DNA of 64,000 nt. Origin: Clostridia bacterium (GTDB lineage Bacteria; Bacillota; Clostridia; UMGS1810). This document shows, in pieces, positions 37,815 through 48,820 of this stretch. The stretch spans positions 62,001 through 126,000 of the forward strand of contig JAFUPN010000041.1 of assembly GCA_017481205.1 (NCBI GenBank). The letters run 5' to 3'. The notes beneath the pieces are model-generated. The model was not told the origin of the DNA and searched no databases. It worked only from the letters and a program-made list of their open reading frames with translations. Both the position numbers and the translations under genes were made by a program. Numbering within the stretch: the first letter of the stretch is position 1; each line of letters starts with the position of its first letter.

Positions 37815-37854
37815 AAAAAAATCACCCCATCCGCACATTATATGAGGATGGGGT
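37815..37854 (-). terminator. rho-independent terminator of rpoBC
   Basis: On the minus strand a 9-bp stem ACCCCATCC/GGATGGGGT with a 13-base loop, followed after three bases by a run of T. It lies 15 bases beyond the rpoC stop codon. Confidence 0.85.
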
Positions 37855-37868
37855 AAGTTACTTATTAT

Positions 37869-40800
37869 TTAGATTTCCGGATAGTCATCTGCTGACTGGA
37901 TAATCGGTGTAACAATATCAACATTGTGATATGTGTCAAGACCTGTACCGGCAGGGATGAGCTTACCGATAATAACATTTTCCTTAAGACCGATAAGGGG
38001 ATCCTTCTTGCCCTTGATAGCTGCGTCTGTAAGAACTCTTGTGGTTTCCTGGAAGGACGCTGCAGAGAGGAAGGAGTCTGTAGCAAGAGCTGTCTTGGTG
38101 ATACCGAGAAGTACTCTGGTGCACTCGGGAAGAGCGCCGCCTGCGTCCTCTGCCTTTTTATATGCTTCAAGGAATTCTGTTCTGTCGATAACAGAACCGA
38201 TAAGCAGATTTGTATCTCCAGGCTCTTCTACTCTGATCTTACGTATCATCTGACGTACAATAACTTCAATATGCTTGTCATTGATATCAATACCCTGGAG
38301 ACGGTATACACGCTGAACCTCCTGGATAAGGTAGTCTGTAACTGCCTTGATACCGTTATCGCCGCTTGTACCCATAACTCTGAGAAGATCCTGAGGATAG
38401 ATGGAGCCTTCTGTGAGCTCCTGTCCCTTTCTGATTTCCTGACCGTCTGTTATCTTGATTCTTGAACCGTAAGGAATCATATAGCTGCGTGTCTCGCCGT
38501 TTTCATTGGTGATAACAACATCTCTCTTCTTCTTGGATTCCTCAATTTTTGCAACGCCGGCTTCTTCTGCAATGATTGCAACACCCTTAGGCTTACGTGC
38601 TTCAAAGAGCTCTTCAACTCTTGGCAGACCCTGGGTAATATCTTCACCCGCAACACCGCCTGTATGGAAGGTTCTCATAGTAAGCTGTGTACCTGGCTCA
38701 CCGATGGACTGCGCCGCAATGATACCAACCGCTTCGCCAACATCAACCAGATTGCCTGATGAAAGGTTGGAGCCGTAGCATCTTGCACAAACACCGATTC
38801 TCGCCTGGCAGGTAAGAATACTTCTTATCTTTGCCTCGGTTACGCCTGCATTTGCAACTCTCTCGGCATCTGCCTCGCTCATGAGCTGACCATCTGTAAC
38901 AAGCAGTTCACCTGTTTCCGGATGAACAATATCCTGTCTTGCGGTTCTGCCGATAAGTCTGTCCTTAAAGGACTCGATAACCTCGTTACCGTCTTTAATT
39001 GCTTTTGCAACAATATAGTCATCGGTACCGCAGTCGATTTCACGGATAATAACATCCTGGGATACATCTACAAGACGTCTTGTGAGGTATCCGGAGTCAG
39101 CTGTACGGAGAGCTGTATCCGCAAGACCCTTACGGGCACCGTGAGTTGAAATGAAGTATTCCAGAACGTTGAGTCCCTCACGGAAGTTAGCCTTGATAGG
39201 AATCTCAATCGCTCTACCTGATGTATCCGCCATAAGACCACGCATACCTGCGAGCTGCTTAATCTGGTCCTTACTACCACGGGCACCGGAGGTTGCCATC
39301 ATGTAGATGGGGTTGTACTGATCCAGTCCGTCCATAAGGGCATCGGATATATCGTCAACTGCCTTGTTCCATGCAGTGATAACGTGTGCGTATCTTTCTT
39401 CGTCGGAAATAAGACCTCTCTTATAGAGCTTACCGATTTTGTCAACTTCCTTCTGGGCAGCATCAAGGATTTCCTGCTTGCTTCCCGGGATAATCATGTC
39501 GTTTACACTGATGGTGATAGCGCCTCTTGTGGAGAACTTGTAGCCCAGTGCCTTAATCTGGTCGAGAACTGTAGCAGTGCCGTTTGTACCGTGCTTTCTG
39601 ATACATTTGTCAAAAATCTTGCCGAGACCTTTCTTATCAGCAACAAAGGACATACCTATTTCCAGTGTGAGGGGACCCTCCTCTTCTCTGTTGACAATGC
39701 CGATATCCTGAGGGATATTTTCATTAAAGATAATTTTACCTGCTGTGGCGTCAATCATGCCACTCACTGTCTCACCGTCAATAACTCTTGTATTGATAAC
39801 CTTGATGGGAGCATGGAGTCCGAGAGATTGATTCTCATACGCCATAAGCACTTCATTAAAGTTGGTAAAGTACTTTGCCTCACCGGGCTCACCGGGGAAG
39901 CAGCCCTCTTCGGTAAAGGTAGCAGGCTTCTTTCCTTCTGCTTCCAGCTGAGCATTCAGCTCGCGGAGTGAAGGACCTTTTGCAATAGCTTTCTTACTGT
40001 TTTTATTAAACTCCTGATTGCTCAGGTAGCATACAACATCTCCGGCTTCAAAGCCTGTGTCACCGGGATCGATTATCTTAACTTCCTTTGGCTTAAGTAT
40101 GGTCAGGTAGTATGAGCCAAGTACCATATCCTGTGTAGGAACTGTAACAGGCTTACCGTCTTGAGGCTTAAGCAGGTTGTTTGCAGAGAGCATGAGAAAT
40201 CTTGCTTCTGACTGTGCCTCAGGTGAAAGAGGTACGTGAACAGCCATCTGGTCACCATCAAAGTCGGCATTGAAGGCTGTACATACCAGAGGATGAAGTC
40301 TGATTGCTCTTCCCTCTACCAGGATAGGCTCAAATGCCTGGATACCAAGTCTGTGCAGTGTAGGTGCGCGGTTGAGGAATACAGGATGCTCCTTGATAAC
40401 CTCTTCCAGCACATCCCAAACCTCTGTTTTTACTCTCTCAACCATTCTCTTTGCACTCTTCACGTTGTGACAGATATTATCTGCAACAAGCTTGTGCATT
40501 ACAAAGGGCTTAAAGAGCTCCAGTGCCATTTCCTTAGGAAGACCGCACTGATAAATCTTAAGGTCAGGACCTACAACGATAACAGAACGTCCTGAGTAGT
40601 CAACACGCTTACCCAACAGGTTCTGACGGAAACGTCCCTGCTTACCCTTGAGCATATCAGAAAGGGACTTGAGAGGTCTGTTTCCGGGGCCTGTAACGGC
40701 TCTGCCTCTTCTGCCGTTGTCAACCAGTGCGTCAACTGCCTCCTGAAGCATTCTCTTTTCGTTACGTACAATAATATCGGGAGCCTCCAGCTCAAGAAGT

Positions 40801-41615
40801 CTCTTGAGTCGATTGTTTCTGTTTATAACTCTTCTGTAAAGGTCATTAAGGTCGCTTGTTGCAAATCTGCCACCGTCCAACTGAACCATAGGTCTGATTT
40901 CGGGAGGAATAACGGGAACAACGTCCATAACCATCCATTCAGGCTTGTTGCCTGAAATACGGAAGGATTCTACAACCTCAAGTCTCTTTGCAATTCTTAT
41001 TTTCTTCTGGCCCTGCTGAGTCTTGTCGAGCTCCTCCTTGAGCTCAGCAGACAGCTTATCCAGGTCAATATCCTGCAAAAGCTTTTTAACAGACTCTGCA
41101 CCCATGCCTGCCTTAAAGGCATTTGAGCCGTATTTGTCAATATTATCTCTGTACTCTCTTTCGCTGAGAACAGCCTTATATTCAAGACCGGATGTACCGG
41201 GGTCGGTAACAACATATGAAGCAAAATAAAGTACCTTTTCAAGAATTCTGGGACTCATATCCAGGATAAGACCCATTCTGCTGGGGATACCCTTGAAATA
41301 CCAGATATGAGACACAGGAGCTGCAAGCTCAATATGACCCATGCGCTCACGTCTTACCTTGGCGCGGGTCACTTCAACTCCGCAGCGATCGCACACAATG
41401 CCCTTATAGCGGATTCTCTTATACTTTCCGCAATAACATTCCCAGTCCTTGGTAGGTCCGAAAATCTTTTCGCAGAAAAGACCCTCGCGCTCAGGCTTAA
41501 GTGTACGGTAGTTTATGGTTTCGGGTTTTTTAACCTCACCGTATGACCACTCTCTGATTTTTTCGGGTGAAGCCAAACCAATTTTAATTGACGCAAAATT
41601 ATTAAATTCTGACAT
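37869..41615 (-). CDS. rpoC: DNA-directed RNA polymerase subunit beta'
   Basis: 1248 residues, full length for a Firmicutes-type beta'. N-terminal zinc ribbon [20 protein letters not shown], active-site [12 protein letters not shown] binding the catalytic magnesium, second zinc site around [13 protein letters not shown], and trigger-loop region [21 protein letters not shown] after AAGGAGGAAGCTT, 11 bases after rpoB, so co-translated. Downstream is a terminator and then a sugar-binding lipoprotein instead of the usual rpsL-rpsG-fusA. No unusual insertions are evident. Confidence 0.98.
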   Translation of the reverse strand: MSEFNNFASIKIGLASPEKIREWSYGEVKKPETINYRTLKPEREGLFCEKIFGPTKDWECYCGKYKRIRYKGIVCDRCGVEVTRAKVRRERMGHIELAAPVSHIWYFKGIPSRMGLILDMSPRILEKVLYFASYVVTDPGTSGLEYKAVLSEREYRDNIDKYGSNAFKAGMGAESVKKLLQDIDLDKLSAELKEELDKTQQGQKKIRIAKRLEVVESFRISGNKPEWMVMDVVPVIPPEIRPMVQLDGGRFATSDLNDLYRRVINRNNRLKRLLELEAPDIIVRNEKRMLQEAVDALVDNGRRGRAVTGPGNRPLKSLSDMLKGKQGRFRQNLLGKRVDYSGRSVIVVGPDLKIYQCGLPKEMALELFKPFVMHKLVADNICHNVKSAKRMVERVKTEVWDVLEEVIKEHPVFLNRAPTLHRLGIQAFEPILVEGRAIRLHPLVCTAFNADFDGDQMAVHVPLSPEAQSEARFLMLSANNLLKPQDGKPVTVPTQDMVLGSYYLTILKPKEVKIIDPGDTGFEAGDVVCYLSNQEFNKNSKKAIAKGPSLRELNAQLEAEGKKPATFTEEGCFPGEPGEAKYFTNFNEVLMAYENQSLGLHAPIKVINTRVIDGETVSGMIDATAGKIIFNENIPQDIGIVNREEEGPLTLEIGMSFVADKKGLGKIFDKCIRKHGTNGTATVLDQIKALGYKFSTRGAITISVNDMIIPGSKQEILDAAQKEVDKIGKLYKRGLISDEERYAHVITAWNKAVDDISDALMDGLDQYNPIYMMATSGARGSKDQIKQLAGMRGLMADTSGRAIEIPIKANFREGLNVLEYFISTHGARKGLADTALRTADSGYLTRRLVDVSQDVIIREIDCGTDDYIVAKAIKDGNEVIESFKDRLIGRTARQDIVHPETGELLVTDGQLMSEADAERVANAGVTEAKIRSILTCQARIGVCARCYGSNLSSGNLVDVGEAVGIIAAQSIGEPGTQLTMRTFHTGGVAGEDITQGLPRVEELFEARKPKGVAIIAEEAGVAKIEESKKKRDVVITNENGETRSYMIPYGSRIKITDGQEIRKGQELTEGSIYPQDLLRVMGTSGDNGIKAVTDYLIQEVQRVYRLQGIDINDKHIEVIVRQMIRKIRVEEPGDTNLLIGSVIDRTEFLEAYKKAEDAGGALPECTRVLLGITKTALATDSFLSAASFQETTRVLTDAAIKGKKDPLIGLKENVIIGKLIPAGTGLDTYHNVDIVTPIIQSADDYPEI

Positions 41616-41626
41616 AAGCTTCCTCC

Positions 41627-44600
41627 TTAATTATCGCCGAACAAGTCGGTGTCATCAATACTGCTGTCGATATTGTCAAAGTCAACAACATCAAAATCGT
41701 CGAGGCTGACAACATCGTCGGTATCAAGTATATCAGGTTCTTCAACATCGTCAAATGAGATAAACTCATCATCATCGGGCTCTTCCACATCATCGAGAGA
41801 CGAGGAGCCGAAATCAAAGCCGCCGAGAACATCACCGAAGATATCGTCTGTCTTTTCATTCTCATCGGAATCCAGCTCTTTTTCATCGTCAAATTCCATG
41901 GTTTCATAGTCTCCGTCGGATTTTGTCATCTTTACATTTGATTCCTCTTCTTCAATATCTTCTCTGATAATAACCTCATTGTCACTCTCATCAAGCACCT
42001 TGACATCGAGACCGAGACTCTGAAGCTCCTTGATAAGAACCTTGAAGGATTCGGGGATACCTGATTTAGGCACATTCTCGCCCTTAACAATGCTTTCGTA
42101 GGTCTTAACTCTTCCCACAACATCATCGGACTTAACCGTGAGTATTTCCTGGAGGGTATATGCTGCACCGTATGCTTCCAGTGCCCATACCTCCATCTCA
42201 CCGAATCTCTGTCCGCCGAACTGAGCCTTACCGCCCAGAGGCTGCTGTGTAACCAGTGAGTAAGGACCGGTGGAACGTGCATGAATCTTATCGTCAACCA
42301 GGTGGTGGAGCTTGAGGTAGTACATATAGCCTACTGTTACCGGTGAATCAAAGGGCTGACCGGTTCTGCCGTCATAAAGAATGGTCTTTCCGTCCTCGGG
42401 ATAGCCTGCCTGCTTGAGCGCTTCGGTTATGTCATTTTCATGAGCACCGTCAAATACAGGTGTGGCAATCTTCCAACCAAGTGCTTTTGCAGCGTATCCC
42501 AGGTGAACCTCAAGAACCTGTCCTATATTCATTCGGGAAGGTACGCCCAGAGGGTTAAGCACAATCTGCAGCGGTGTACCGTCTGGCAGGAAGGGCATAT
42601 CCTCTTCTGGGAGAATACGTGAGATAACACCCTTGTTACCGTGACGTCCTGCCATCTTGTCACCAACAGAGATTTTTCTCTTCTGGGCAATATAGCATCT
42701 TACCAGCTGATTTACTCCGGGAGGGAGCTCATCGCCGTTTTCACGGGTAAATATCTTAACGTCAACAACAATACCTGCCTCACCGTGGGGTACACGGAGA
42801 GAGGTATCTCTTACGTCTCTTGCCTTTTCGCCGAATATTGCACGGAGAAGTCTTTCCTCGGCGGTAAGCTCGGTTTCACCCTTGGGGGTAACCTTACCTA
42901 CCAGAATATCGCCGCTTCTTACCTCGGCACCAATTCTTACAATACCTCTTTCGTCAATATCCTTGAGTGCGTCCTCACCAAGGTTTGATATATCTCTGGT
43001 GATTTCTTCAGCACCGAGCTTTGTTTCTCTTGCTTCGCACTCGTGCTCTTCTATATGAATTGATGTAAATACATCTTCTTTAACAAGTCTTTCATTAATA
43101 AGGACAGCATCCTCGTAGTTATAACCTTCCCAGGTCATAAAGCCGATAAGGATGTTCTTACCCAGGGCAAGCTCACCGTTGCAGGTGGAGGGGCCGTCGG
43201 CAATGATATCGCCTGCCTTTATTCTCTCGCCGTTTGCAACAATAGGACGCTGATTGATACAGGTGCTCTGGTTGGAGCGGAGGAACTTGGTAAGACGATA
43301 TTCTCTTGTCTGACCATCATCCTGAAGCACTGTGATTTTATCGGCAGCAGCCTTTTTAACCACACCGTCTGCCTCTGCAACAACACATACTCCGGAGTCC
43401 TTTGCAGCTCTGTATTCCATACCTGTACCTACTATAGGCGACTCAGTCTTAAGGAGCGGAACAGCCTGACGCTGCATGTTTGAACCCATCAGTGCACGTA
43501 CTGCGTCATCATTTTCAAGGAAGGGAATGAGTGCTGTAGCTACAGATACAATTTGCTGAGGTGAAACGTCAACATAGTCAACCTCTTTCGGGTCAACCTC
43601 AAGAAATTCGTCTCTGTATCTTACAATAACTCTGTCATTTACAAATCTGCCGTTTTCATCAAGCTTTTCACTGGCAGGAGCAACCTTGTAGTTGTCCTCG
43701 GTATCGGCAGTCATATATTCTATAATATCGGTTGCCTGACAGCTTTCCTTATCAAACTTTCTGTATGCTGCTTCAATAAATCCGTATTCATTAACTCTTG
43801 CATAGGTAGCAAGGGAGTTGATAAGACCGATGTTAGGACCTTCAGGAGTTTCGATAGGACACATTCTTCCGTAGTGGGAATGGTGAACGTCTCGAACCTC
43901 AAAGCCTGCTCTTTCTCTTGACAGACCGCCGGGTCCGAGAGCAGAAAGTCTTCTCTTATGTGTAAGCTCTGCAAGGGGGTTGTTCTGATCCATGAACTGT
44001 GAGAGCTGTGATGAACCAAAAAACTCCTTGATTGCCGATACAACAGGTCTTGAGTTGATGAGAATCTGAGGTGTAACATTTGAAGGATCCTGAGTTGTCA
44101 TACGCTCTCTCACAACTCTCTCAAGTCTTGCAAGACCGATTCTGAACTGGTTCTGCAAAAGCTCGCCTACACAGCGGAGTCTTCTGTTACCCAGATGGTC
44201 GATATCATCTGTTGTGCCCATTCCGTAATCCAGATTGCAGTGATAATTGATTGAAGCAAAAATATCTTCAATTATAATATGCTTGGGAATAAGCAGGTCT
44301 CTGTTTTCATCAATAAGTCTCCTGATTTCCTCTTCATCGTCAGAGGATTTGAGAATTTCACGGAGAACGCTGTATTTAACCTTTTCTGTAATTTCAAGGT
44401 CGGATATATCAAAGGAGATAAAGTCTGCAATATCAACCATATCATTGGTAAATACCTTTACCTCTTTGCCGCTTTCAAGCTTAATCCACACAGTATTTAC
44501 ACCGGCTGCTTCCATAGCTCTTGCCTGGCTTGATGATACAACATCTCCGGCATTGGCTATTACCTCGCCTGTTTCTTCGTCTATAACATCCTTTGCAAGA

Positions 44601-45475
44601 ACCTTATTCTTGATTCTTGAAGAAAGAGCCAGCTTTTTATTAAACTTAAATCTGCCTACCTTTGAAATGTCATATCTCTTGGCATCAAAGAGCAGGTTAT
44701 TGATAAGTGTTGTGGCACTGTCTACCGTAGGAGGCTCGCCGGGACGAAGCTTTTTGTATATTTCAATAAGAGCTTCCTCAGCATTTCCCGTAAAGTCCTT
44801 TTCCAAGGTCATCTGGATCTTCTCGTCATAGCCAAATACATCTAAAATTTCCTGATTTGTATTAAGACCCAAAGCACGGATAAGCACTGTAACAGGCAGC
44901 TTTCTGTTACGGTCAATACGTACAGAAAAAATATCATTGGAGTCTGTTTCATATTCAAGCCATGCGCCGCGGTTTGGAATAACGGTTGCAAAGAACAGCT
45001 CTTTACCTGTCTTGTCATGCTGCATATCGTAGTATATACCGGGGGAACGCACAACCTGGCTTACTATAACACGCTCTGCACCGTTGATAATAAAGGTACC
45101 GGAATCAGTCATGAGCGGAAAATCACCCATGAATATCTCCTGATCCTTTATTTCGCCGGTTTCGGCATTAGTGAGCCTAACCTTAATTTTTAAAGGCTTT
45201 GAGTATGTGGCATCTCTGGACTTACACTCCTCAATAGAATACTTGGGCTTATCCTCCAAGTAATAATCCAAAAATTCAAGCTGCAGGTTACCCGAAAAGT
45301 CGCAAATCGGAGATACGTCCTTGAGAACGTCCTTGAGACCTTTGTCGATGAACCACTGATATGAATTTTTCTGTACCTCAATTAAGTTTGGCATCTCAAC
45401 AATCTGTTCGGTTTTTGAGTAACACATTCTCTCGTTCTTGCCAAGCTTGATAGGATGTACCATAAAATCACTCAC
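41627..45475 (-). CDS. rpoB: DNA-directed RNA polymerase subunit beta, with long acidic C-terminal tail
   Basis: 1282 residues. Conserved beta motifs: [20 protein letters not shown] and [20 protein letters not shown] (rifampicin pocket with unaltered Gln, Asp, His and Ser), [11 protein letters not shown], and near the end [20 protein letters not shown]. After the usual C terminus comes a tail of 109 residues (about 1174-1282). It has 46 Asp or Glu, four Lys and no Arg, and includes a repeated DDVEEPD. ATG after GAGGTGAGTGATTTT with a consensus promoter at 45631-45659 and a leader of about 150 bases. The rplK-rplA-rplJ-rplL genes normally upstream are absent. Confidence 0.98.
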   Translation of the reverse strand: MSDFMVHPIKLGKNERMCYSKTEQIVEMPNLIEVQKNSYQWFIDKGLKDVLKDVSPICDFSGNLQLEFLDYYLEDKPKYSIEECKSRDATYSKPLKIKVRLTNAETGEIKDQEIFMGDFPLMTDSGTFIINGAERVIVSQVVRSPGIYYDMQHDKTGKELFFATVIPNRGAWLEYETDSNDIFSVRIDRNRKLPVTVLIRALGLNTNQEILDVFGYDEKIQMTLEKDFTGNAEEALIEIYKKLRPGEPPTVDSATTLINNLLFDAKRYDISKVGRFKFNKKLALSSRIKNKVLAKDVIDEETGEVIANAGDVVSSSQARAMEAAGVNTVWIKLESGKEVKVFTNDMVDIADFISFDISDLEITEKVKYSVLREILKSSDDEEEIRRLIDENRDLLIPKHIIIEDIFASINYHCNLDYGMGTTDDIDHLGNRRLRCVGELLQNQFRIGLARLERVVRERMTTQDPSNVTPQILINSRPVVSAIKEFFGSSQLSQFMDQNNPLAELTHKRRLSALGPGGLSRERAGFEVRDVHHSHYGRMCPIETPEGPNIGLINSLATYARVNEYGFIEAAYRKFDKESCQATDIIEYMTADTEDNYKVAPASEKLDENGRFVNDRVIVRYRDEFLEVDPKEVDYVDVSPQQIVSVATALIPFLENDDAVRALMGSNMQRQAVPLLKTESPIVGTGMEYRAAKDSGVCVVAEADGVVKKAAADKITVLQDDGQTREYRLTKFLRSNQSTCINQRPIVANGERIKAGDIIADGPSTCNGELALGKNILIGFMTWEGYNYEDAVLINERLVKEDVFTSIHIEEHECEARETKLGAEEITRDISNLGEDALKDIDERGIVRIGAEVRSGDILVGKVTPKGETELTAEERLLRAIFGEKARDVRDTSLRVPHGEAGIVVDVKIFTRENGDELPPGVNQLVRCYIAQKRKISVGDKMAGRHGNKGVISRILPEEDMPFLPDGTPLQIVLNPLGVPSRMNIGQVLEVHLGYAAKALGWKIATPVFDGAHENDITEALKQAGYPEDGKTILYDGRTGQPFDSPVTVGYMYYLKLHHLVDDKIHARSTGPYSLVTQQPLGGKAQFGGQRFGEMEVWALEAYGAAYTLQEILTVKSDDVVGRVKTYESIVKGENVPKSGIPESFKVLIKELQSLGLDVKVLDESDNEVIIREDIEEEESNVKMTKSDGDYETMEFDDEKELDSDENEKTDDIFGDVLGGFDFGSSSLDDVEEPDDDEFISFDDVEEPDILDTDDVVSLDDFDVVDFDNIDSSIDDTDLFGDN

Positions 45476-45630
45476 CTCATCATATAATTAGTTGCAATCA
45501 CTTGCAAAATAGCACGAATTTTGTTTTAAAAATTCTCCGTTTTAGCCAATTTTTACCTTAGTTATGTAAACTTTAATTGTAATGTTGCACAAGGAAAAAG
45601 CACCAAAAAAGGCTATAACTGCAATTTACT

Positions 45631-45659
45631 ATGATAGCACAAGTTTATTTATTTGTCAA
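45631..45659 (-). promoter_or_regulatory. consensus sigma-A promoter of rpoBC
   Basis: TTGACA, a 17-base spacer, then TATCAT on the minus strand. Transcription would start near 45625 and leave a leader of about 150 bases before the rpoB ATG. A dedicated strong promoter fits rpoBC being cut off from ribosomal protein genes. Confidence 0.85.
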
Positions 45660-45800
45660 GCTTTTTTGTGAAAAAAGTTTTTTTCGCATCTGCGGAGCGT
45701 TGCGCCGCTCCCCATGAAATTCATTATTCCATATGAATTATTGCAATCCGTAGTGCGTGACGACAGACTGTCGGATAATTCAATTGCCGCACAAAAGAGC

Positions 45801-45896
45801 CGTTCAGGGACGGTGGCAGTCAGATGCTTTGCATCCTTTTTGCATGGAAAATCCTGATTTTCTGTGCAAAAAGCGCCCCGTCCCTACAGAATGGCG
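45801..45896 (-). repeat. dispersed repeat R2, copy b (reverse orientation)
   Basis: Reverse complement of the R2 pattern: GGGACGGTGGCAGTCAG, then GCATGGAAAATCCTGATTTTC, TGTGCAAAAAGC and CCGTCCCTACAGAATGGCG. It is more diverged than copies a and c but keeps the internal hairpin around the CAGAAAA segment. Opposed to copy c 100 bases away. Confidence 0.7.
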
Positions 45897-45995
45897 AGCA
45901 AAATCGGTAATAATTCGACAGCTTGACGTAGGGCGTGACGAACCGACACACCGATAACGGGCTTTGGAGCATACGTAAAAAGATTGTCTGTAAAT

Positions 45996-46097
45996 CCGCA
46001 AATATTCCATTTTGTGGGGACGGAGCTGCTTTGGCACAGAAAACCAAGGTTCTCCATGCCAAAGGGCTTCGCCTGTCACCTGCCTCCCCAAATGGCG
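45996..46097 (+). repeat. dispersed repeat R2, copy c (uninterrupted)
   Basis: CCGCAAATATTCCATTTTGT, GGGGACGGAGCTGCTTTGGC, ACAGAAAACCAAGG, CCATGCCAAAGGGCTTCGCC, then TGTCACCTGCC. Nearly identical to 15680-15744 plus 15805-15830, which shows that the palindrome there is an insertion. Confidence 0.8.
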
Positions 46098-46116
46098 TTG
46101 CTCTTTAAATGTTTTT

Positions 46117-46159
46117 TACAACAAAACACCCCGCCGTTTTTAAATCAAAAGCGGCGGGG
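46117..46159 (-). terminator. rho-independent terminator of the leucine-rich-repeat gene
   Basis: Minus-strand stem CCCCGCCG/CGGCGGGG with a 15-base loop, followed by TGTTTTGTTG. It is 58 bases after the stop codon at 46218. Confidence 0.85.
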
Positions 46160-46217
46160 ATTAATCAATTCAATTAACAAACAAGCTGTTTTCTATTGAA
46201 ATGATACATATTAAATT

Positions 46218-48746
46218 TTATTCACCTACATTTATTGCCACAGGAACAAGCTTTGCAATGTCATTCCATACAAATACCTCTCTCTTATAGCCGTCTGCAC
46301 TTACGGGAGCGCTCACATTTGTATCGCTATCTGCTGCAAGTACAACATCCTGTGCAATAACAACATCCTTAAAAACTGTACCGTCAAAATATGCAACGAT
46401 TACATCAGTAGTCTCATCTGCAAAGCCGTGGTTTGTTATAACAACATTTTCATCGTCAAAGCTCTTTGCTTCGATATTTGCAATAGCTGCTATAACGACA
46501 TCGTTTCCTTTTTCAGTTCCGCTGTCCTTTGCAGGATTTGCGGCTCTTGCCACAGACCACTTGTATGCATCTGAGCCGAGAGGGGCATAAATGTTCACTT
46601 CACTGAGTCCAAGATATACATTTCCGTCACTTTCATCCAAACCACGCCATAAATTCGCTTTAATATCGCATGCAGATGCAGGGAGATATACATTCTCGAT
46701 TTTTACATCTCTGTTGATAAGCTCACCGGCACTGAAAATACCTGTAGCGCCTTCATGGAATATCAGGTCTGTTGCTACAACACTGACAAAAGCAAATTCC
46801 TTACCTTCCTTCACGCTGCCGGGTATTGAAATGCTTTCAAGATCGCCGGGCTTCGGAGACTGGAGGAACCATCTGCCTATTCTCGTAATACCGTCTTCAA
46901 CAACCACCTTGTTGTATCCGCTGATAGCATTCCAGGGGAAACGTCCCTGATAGTTATCGCCGGCTTTATCGGGCATATCGCCTGTTCCCACCTCTGCAAC
47001 GTCGGATATGATAAGTGTCTGTGTATCTGCATCTATCTTCCAGCTGATGGAGTTTTCGTTACCCTGGGAATCCGGGATATATCCTTCCGCTGCAATGTAT
47101 TCTTTTGTTACATTCAAAGTAACAGATGTTGATGATGTTTTAAATGTTGTTGCTGCAATTTTTGCAGCAGCTGTAGAATTTTCATAGGTTGTAATCTTAA
47201 CATCGCCGCATCCGTCAAACAGACTTGTAGAAACAGTATCCACATGAGCAGGTACAAACAGCTCCTTAAGTGATTTACAGTTATAGAACATCTGACCGAC
47301 ATTAAGATGAGTCATACCGGTACCAAGCTCTACATTTCTCAAGTTGGTACACCCCTGGAACATTTTCATACCAAAAAGTGTAGTGTAGCCGCCTTCCATA
47401 CCATGGCTACCCTCTTCAAAAGTTACTGTGTGCAGATTTGTACAGTAGCCGAAAGTTCCCCACTGTGCATCCACTACATAACGTGGAATTACAACCGATT
47501 CCAGTCCATTAAAGCCTGCAAACATTTCTCTTCCGAGACACAGCCAATGATTCTTTGAGTTTTCTTCAAACTTAATTTCCTTAATCTGGTCTCTTACGCT
47601 ATGCCATGGACGATTTGAAGAACCAGCAGTGGTTCCGTTTGCCCAAGGTTCGACATCTATTGCGCCATAGGTTGTGTTGGCTGAAACAGTGGGCTTATCA
47701 AGCATACCTATTGTAAGCACCTGAGTATATGGAGAAAAAGACCATGTATAAGTATTTGCTTCTTCTTCATATACCTTAGTAAGGCTACTATTTATCACTT
47801 TACCATTTTTATCAATTATTATATTGCCATTAGCATCAATTACATTACCTTCAGCATCTCTTTTGGGCTTGTAATCTTTCCATTCCTTCACCTCGGGAGC
47901 AGTACCTACATTATAATATTTATAGAGCTTATTCACACTATCGGTTACAATGATTGTATAACCCTCTGCCAAAGCTGCGCTTTCATCCTCAATCAGGGTA
48001 TCGCCATTGTATACGGCAACACTGTTTGAACCGGCTGTAAGGTCTCCCACTGTTGCTCCCTCATTGATAATAATACCGCGGTTATATACAGTATATTTAT
48101 CGGAAGTATCGAGCACAGGCATTACGGGAGCTTCGTTTACATCACTCTCAGATATTCTTGCATCTGCAACATAAGCTACGTCGGTGCTTACAGGTCCGTG
48201 TACAGTAAAACGGAAGCCATTGCCGTAAACGTTAGTACCTGTGCCGCCGGGATGCAACTTATCACCGGTATTCAAAGCAGCCGCATTTGTTTCTATCTTA
48301 ACACCGTTTACATATAGTGTGGTAGGCTGATATTTGCCGGATGCAGTCATTGTATCAGCAGAAGTATTTTCCACAACCACTCGGATACTGTTCCACTGAT
48401 TTCTGTTAAATGCCTTTACCTGGTCAACTGCATATATAGCTGCATCTGCTCCTGCAGAAATATAGGTCGCACCATCGAGAGGAGCAACATTCAGGTCAAG
48501 CACAGCATATTTTGAATCTGTAAATTTATAATTTTTTCCACTTATCTTTAAAGGAGCTTTTGCATCAGAAGCAGGCGTTGTCATTATTACTGCATATTCA
48601 TCTGCAGTCTTGCCGTAAAGTCCGCCGTTTTCTGTACCGAGATTGTATCCTGCATAAATAGTTGCACTAACATCCGCATTTGCCGGCATAACCAGCATTG
48701 TCAGCATAACTGCAATAACAGTTATAACAGAAATAATTTTTTTCAT
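46218..48746 (-). CDS. exported BspA-like leucine-rich-repeat surface protein
   Basis: 842 residues from ATG at 48746 (AGAGGTGTTATTT upstream). An upstream GTG at 48755 lies inside that RBS. Signal peptide MKKIISVITVIAVMLTMLVM, cleavage near ANA. LamG-like domain about 30-205 (TLYVNGVKI), then a unit of about 75 residues (YTVYNRGIIINEGATVGDL). BspA-type LRR_5 repeats cover about 390-540 (FNGLESVVIPRYVVD; CTNLHTVTFEEGSHG; FQGCTNLRNVELGTG; YNCKSLKELFVPAHV), with a further LRR-like stretch (SISIPGSVKEGKEFAF). The C-terminal module ends EVFVWNDIAKLVPV. It probably displays an adhesive LRR at the cell surface or is secreted. Follows the 1238-residue LamG protein with only a hairpin between them. 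Confidence 0.8.
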   Translation of the reverse strand: MKKIISVITVIAVMLTMLVMPANADVSATIYAGYNLGTENGGLYGKTADEYAVIMTTPASDAKAPLKISGKNYKFTDSKYAVLDLNVAPLDGATYISAGADAAIYAVDQVKAFNRNQWNSIRVVVENTSADTMTASGKYQPTTLYVNGVKIETNAAALNTGDKLHPGGTGTNVYGNGFRFTVHGPVSTDVAYVADARISESDVNEAPVMPVLDTSDKYTVYNRGIIINEGATVGDLTAGSNSVAVYNGDTLIEDESAALAEGYTIIVTDSVNKLYKYYNVGTAPEVKEWKDYKPKRDAEGNVIDANGNIIIDKNGKVINSSLTKVYEEEANTYTWSFSPYTQVLTIGMLDKPTVSANTTYGAIDVEPWANGTTAGSSNRPWHSVRDQIKEIKFEENSKNHWLCLGREMFAGFNGLESVVIPRYVVDAQWGTFGYCTNLHTVTFEEGSHGMEGGYTTLFGMKMFQGCTNLRNVELGTGMTHLNVGQMFYNCKSLKELFVPAHVDTVSTSLFDGCGDVKITTYENSTAAAKIAATTFKTSSTSVTLNVTKEYIAAEGYIPDSQGNENSISWKIDADTQTLIISDVAEVGTGDMPDKAGDNYQGRFPWNAISGYNKVVVEDGITRIGRWFLQSPKPGDLESISIPGSVKEGKEFAFVSVVATDLIFHEGATGIFSAGELINRDVKIENVYLPASACDIKANLWRGLDESDGNVYLGLSEVNIYAPLGSDAYKWSVARAANPAKDSGTEKGNDVVIAAIANIEAKSFDDENVVITNHGFADETTDVIVAYFDGTVFKDVVIAQDVVLAADSDTNVSAPVSADGYKREVFVWNDIAKLVPVAINVGE

Positions 48747-48772
48747 AAATAACACCTCTTTTTTTATTTACA

Positions 48773-48808
48773 CTGCAGTAAATGCCGTAGTACCGGCACT
48801 TACTGCAG
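48773..48808 (-). other. intercistronic hairpin
   Basis: 15-base arms CTGCAGTAAATGCCG and CGGCACTTACTGCAG around a 6-base loop. On the transcript strand all 15 positions pair (one G-U). It is followed by A-rich sequence and the next RBS, not a T tract, so it is not a terminator. It may protect the upstream mRNA or limit downstream expression. Confidence 0.75.
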
Positions 48809-48820
48809 CTTACAAACAGC

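Larger units (their letters stand above)
37574..37868. other. 295-base intergenic region between rpoC and the cassette 2 operon
   Basis: It holds the rpoC terminator (37815-37854), a candidate extended -10 promoter for the binding-protein gene (37637-37645) and about 150 A/T-rich bases in which I see no gene or clear repeat. Confidence 0.6.
45476..46217. other. 742-base intergenic region upstream of rpoB
   Basis: From left to right: A/T-rich rpoB leader (45476-45625), rpoB promoter (45631-45659), direct-repeat arms CGTAGTGCGTGACGA at 45749-45763 and CGTAGGGCGTGACGA at 45927-45941, two opposed R2 repeat copies (45801-45896 and 45996-46097) and the terminator of the leucine-rich-repeat gene (46117-46159). 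Open frames in it lie within repeats and are not convincing genes. Confidence 0.7.

Noticed and set aside
37869..41600. Plus-strand open frames within rpoC and rpoB
   Set aside because: They are antisense shadows of highly conserved polymerase genes with no independent signals.
44000..44100. Rifampicin-resistance substitutions in rpoB
   Set aside because: Gln, Asp, His and Ser at the usual pocket positions are all the common residues.
45804..46199. Several small open frames upstream of rpoB
   Set aside because: They overlap each other on both strands inside R2 repeat copies and have no RBS or conserved protein features.
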